NCBI GenBank assembly: GCA_012798155.1 | Contig: JAAZNR010000476.1 | Location: 1 to 7,032 of the forward strand | Source of the DNA: Thermogutta sp. | Lineage (GTDB): Bacteria > Planctomycetota > Planctomycetia > Pirellulales > Thermoguttaceae | Length of the DNA stretch: 7,032 nt | Direction: 5' to 3' | In this document: one piece after another, positions 5,825-7,032 of the stretch | Position numbering within the stretch: position 1 is the first letter of the stretch | Layout of the letters: each line of letters starts with the position of its first letter | The notes under the pieces: generated by a model | Database searches by the model: none | Seen by the model: the letters and a program-made list of their open reading frames with translations, nothing else | Told to the model about the DNA's origin: nothing | Position numbers and translations under genes: made by a program

Positions 5825-5872
5825 TCTTGTTCGGAGGTCGAAGACGTGCCATTCTTGTTCGGAGGCCGAAGA
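5825..5872. repeat. 20-bp direct repeat, period 28
   Basis: TCTTGTTCGGAGGYCGAAGA at 5825-5844 and 5853-5872 differ at one base. Only 8 bases separate the copies. Confidence 0.85.
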
Positions 5873-5881
5873 ACCGTGAGC

Positions 5882-5952
5882 GAGCCTTCTCCTTTGGCTT
5901 CCGGTACCGAGGCTCGATCGGGGGAAGCCGAGCGTATTTCGGAGCCTTCTCC
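5882..5952. repeat. Direct repeat flanking a short inverted repeat, truB leader
   Basis: GAGCCTTCTCC occurs at 5882-5892 and 5942-5952, 60 bp apart. Between them GGCTTCC (5896-5902) can pair with GGAAGCC (5923-5929). The arrangement resembles a small intergenic repeat unit. It lies 36-107 bases upstream of the chosen truB start and may be part of its leader. Confidence 0.45.
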
Positions 5953-5988
5953 CGCGGTCCTGCCCCATGGAATGACGGAATCGTGACG

Positions 5989-6867
5989 GTGAATGCCGGA
6001 ATCCTCTGCCTGAACAAGCCGCCGGGCATAACCTCGCGCGATGCGGTGAACATCGTGCAGCGTCTGGCCCGGCCGCTCAAGGTGGGCCACGCGGGCACGC
6101 TGGATCCGGCGGCGCAAGGCGTCCTCGTCGTTTGCGTCGGCCGGGCGACCCGGCTGATCCCCTTCATTCACGAACTGCCCAAGTCCTATCTGGCGACGTT
6201 TCTGCTGGGACGTTCCAGCCCCACCGACGACATGGAGGCCGAAGTCACGCCGTTCGAGGGCGGGAATATCCCCGCCCTTGACGCGGTGCGGGCCGCTTTG
6301 CCGCGGTTCCTGGGCCGCATCGAGCAGCGGCCGCCGGATTACTCGGCGGTGAAGATCGCCGGGCGGCGGGCCTATGACTTGGCGCGACGCGGCAAAACCG
6401 TGGAACTCCGCCCGCGGACCGTGGAGATTTACCGCATCGAGCTGATCCGATATGAGTATCCCGAGCTGGAGCTGCGGGTGGAATGCGGATCGGGGACGTA
6501 CATCCGGGCGTTGGGCCGCGATTTGGCGATCGCATTGGGGACGCGGGCCGTGATGGCCGCTCTGCTCCGTACCGCCATCGGCGAGTTTCGCGTGGAGAAT
6601 GCCGTCGCCCCCCGTGCACTCGATCGCGAAAACTGGCAGGCGTTCCTGCGGCCGGCTCGGGAAGCGGTCCGGCACCTCCCCTCCCTGCGGCCTCCTGAGG
6701 ACGACCTGCGGCGACTCCGCAACGGCGGCATGATCCCAGTCGATCTGACTTTACCGGTCGGGACCCGGATCGCCGTCCTCGACAAGCAAAACGAACTTGT
6801 CGGCATCTGCGAGACGGTCGAGCGGAACATCGCCAAGCCGCTCATCAATATCATGGGGGAAGGTTGA
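5989..6867 (+). CDS. truB: tRNA pseudouridine(55) synthase TruB
   Basis: 292 residues. TruB converts U55 in the T-loop of tRNAs to pseudouridine in the cytoplasm. The family motifs are all present: ILCLNKPPGITS (5-16), KVGHAGTLDPAAQGVL (31-46) with the catalytic Asp39, SYLATFLLGRSSPTDD (66-81) with Tyr67, RPPDYSAVKIAGRRAYDLAR (114-133) and CGSGTYIRALGRDL (166-179) with Arg173. The C-terminal extension is of normal length. GTG 5989 is chosen because families usually begin M-N-G-I-L-N/x-L-x-KP, matching VNAGILCLNKP; GTG 5983 is an equal possibility two codons earlier. In-frame ATGs at 5758 and 5818 would add a basic, repeat-derived leader and are unlikely. No strong Shine-Dalgarno is seen. The gene stands alone here, not beside rbfA or rpsO as in many bacteria. 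It ends TGA 6865-6867. Confidence 0.95.
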   Translation: MNAGILCLNKPPGITSRDAVNIVQRLARPLKVGHAGTLDPAAQGVLVVCVGRATRLIPFIHELPKSYLATFLLGRSSPTDDMEAEVTPFEGGNIPALDAVRAALPRFLGRIEQRPPDYSAVKIAGRRAYDLARRGKTVELRPRTVEIYRIELIRYEYPELELRVECGSGTYIRALGRDLAIALGTRAVMAALLRTAIGEFRVENAVAPRALDRENWQAFLRPAREAVRHLPSLRPPEDDLRRLRNGGMIPVDLTLPVGTRIAVLDKQNELVGICETVERNIAKPLINIMGEG

Positions 6868-6913
6868 GGCGTCTCGTGACGGCGTAACGCGCTTCCGGCG
6901 CAAAGAATCCTGC

Positions 6914-7032
6914 TTATGCGGCGGGCGCCGCCGATGGATGGCGGCCGGGGAGGGGGCCGCATTGGGTCGTTTCCAGGCGGTGGGTCTGGTCGCCGCCGCC
7001 GAAAACCGTCAAGATCAAGGTTTTGTCACGCG
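6914..7032 (-). CDS. Possible 3' end of an unknown minus-strand gene
   Basis: This frame is open from the right edge to TAA at 6916-6914. It encodes about 38 residues, including TLILTVFGGGDQTHRLETT then QCGPLPGR and a PSAAPAA end. Third codon positions are strongly G/C, mostly C, more so than in the plus-strand frame over the same bases, which would read MAAGEGAALGRFQ and so on. If real it is convergent with truB, 46 bp away. The family is not recognised and the piece is short, so the call is weak. Confidence 0.3.
   Translation of the reverse strand, partial: RDKTLILTVFGGGDQTHRLETTQCGPLPGRHPSAAPAA

Larger units (their letters stand above)
5470..5988. other. Non-coding, repeat-built region upstream of truB
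   Basis: About 520 bp without a credible gene. Frames are open on both strands, but their products are Arg/Ala/Gly-rich and follow the repeats. From left to right it holds a T-rich stretch with TATTGT motifs (5470-5515), a small hairpin GAGTCG-AACA-CGACTC (5534-5549), and then the tandem and direct repeats listed separately. An A-rich patch (GATAAAAT, 5797-5804) could be a -10-like element for truB, but no matching -35 was found. Confidence 0.5.

Noticed and set aside
5429..5968. 179-residue minus-strand gene between the element and truB
   Set aside because: The sequence follows the tandem repeats, is highly Arg-rich, and has no recognisable domain or codon pattern.
5758..5988. Upstream ATG starts (5758 or 5818) for truB
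   Set aside because: They would add a 57- to 77-residue basic leader encoded by repeat DNA, ahead of a start that already matches the family.
6865..6888. Tandem repeat across the truB stop codon
   Set aside because: A 12-bp period gives only about 7 of 12 matches, not better than chance in this composition.

Overview
The window is high-GC bacterial chromosome and most likely comes from a member of the Planctomycetota, possibly Pirellulales-like. The evidence is an NPCBM-type protein of planctomycete style, an HDOD protein with a degenerate GGDEF tail, start codons without clear Shine-Dalgarno sequences, and long repeat-filled spacers. The assignment rests on protein style only and no database was searched.

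Layout, left to right. (1) The 3' part of a plus-strand gene for an NPCBM-like protein (to 1183), with an eight-unit 15-bp minisatellite inside the domain. (2) A 291-bp MITE-like element (1245-1535) with near-perfect terminal inverted repeats and a perfect 8-bp target duplication. (3) Two minus-strand genes: an HDOD signalling protein (1622-3364) and, upstream of it in transcription order, a PAS / AAA+ / Fis-HTH regulator (3597-5036) related to sigma-54 activators but without the GAFTGA loop. A large hairpin with a U-run lies between them, just before the HDOD start. (4) A second, older copy of the MITE-like element (5157-5469). (5) About 500 bp of non-coding DNA made largely of short tandem duplications. 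(6) truB, the tRNA pseudouridine-55 synthase gene (about 5989-6867, plus strand), away from its usual nusA-infB-rbfA-rpsO company. (7) A possible 3' end of an unknown minus-strand gene at the right edge.

The regulator and HDOD genes form a co-directional signalling pair. The first probably senses through PAS and binds DNA through Fis-HTH. The second is a non-enzymatic HDOD scaffold. How they work together is not shown by the sequence. truB is housekeeping and the NPCBM gene is of unknown role.

Two things stand out. First, there is a two-copy non-autonomous mobile element family: 13-bp ends reading about GTAGCCGTTCACG, an inner fold-back of CGCAGAG units, and an 8-bp target duplication. Both copies sit beside or inside short tandem arrays. 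Second, in three of the four recognisable genes the stop codon lies inside a short tandem duplication (units of 26, 20 and 13 bp, none a multiple of 3). The duplications inside reading frames have units of 9 and 15 bp, which keep frame. This looks like a genome with very active short-tandem duplication, filtered by selection on reading frame.
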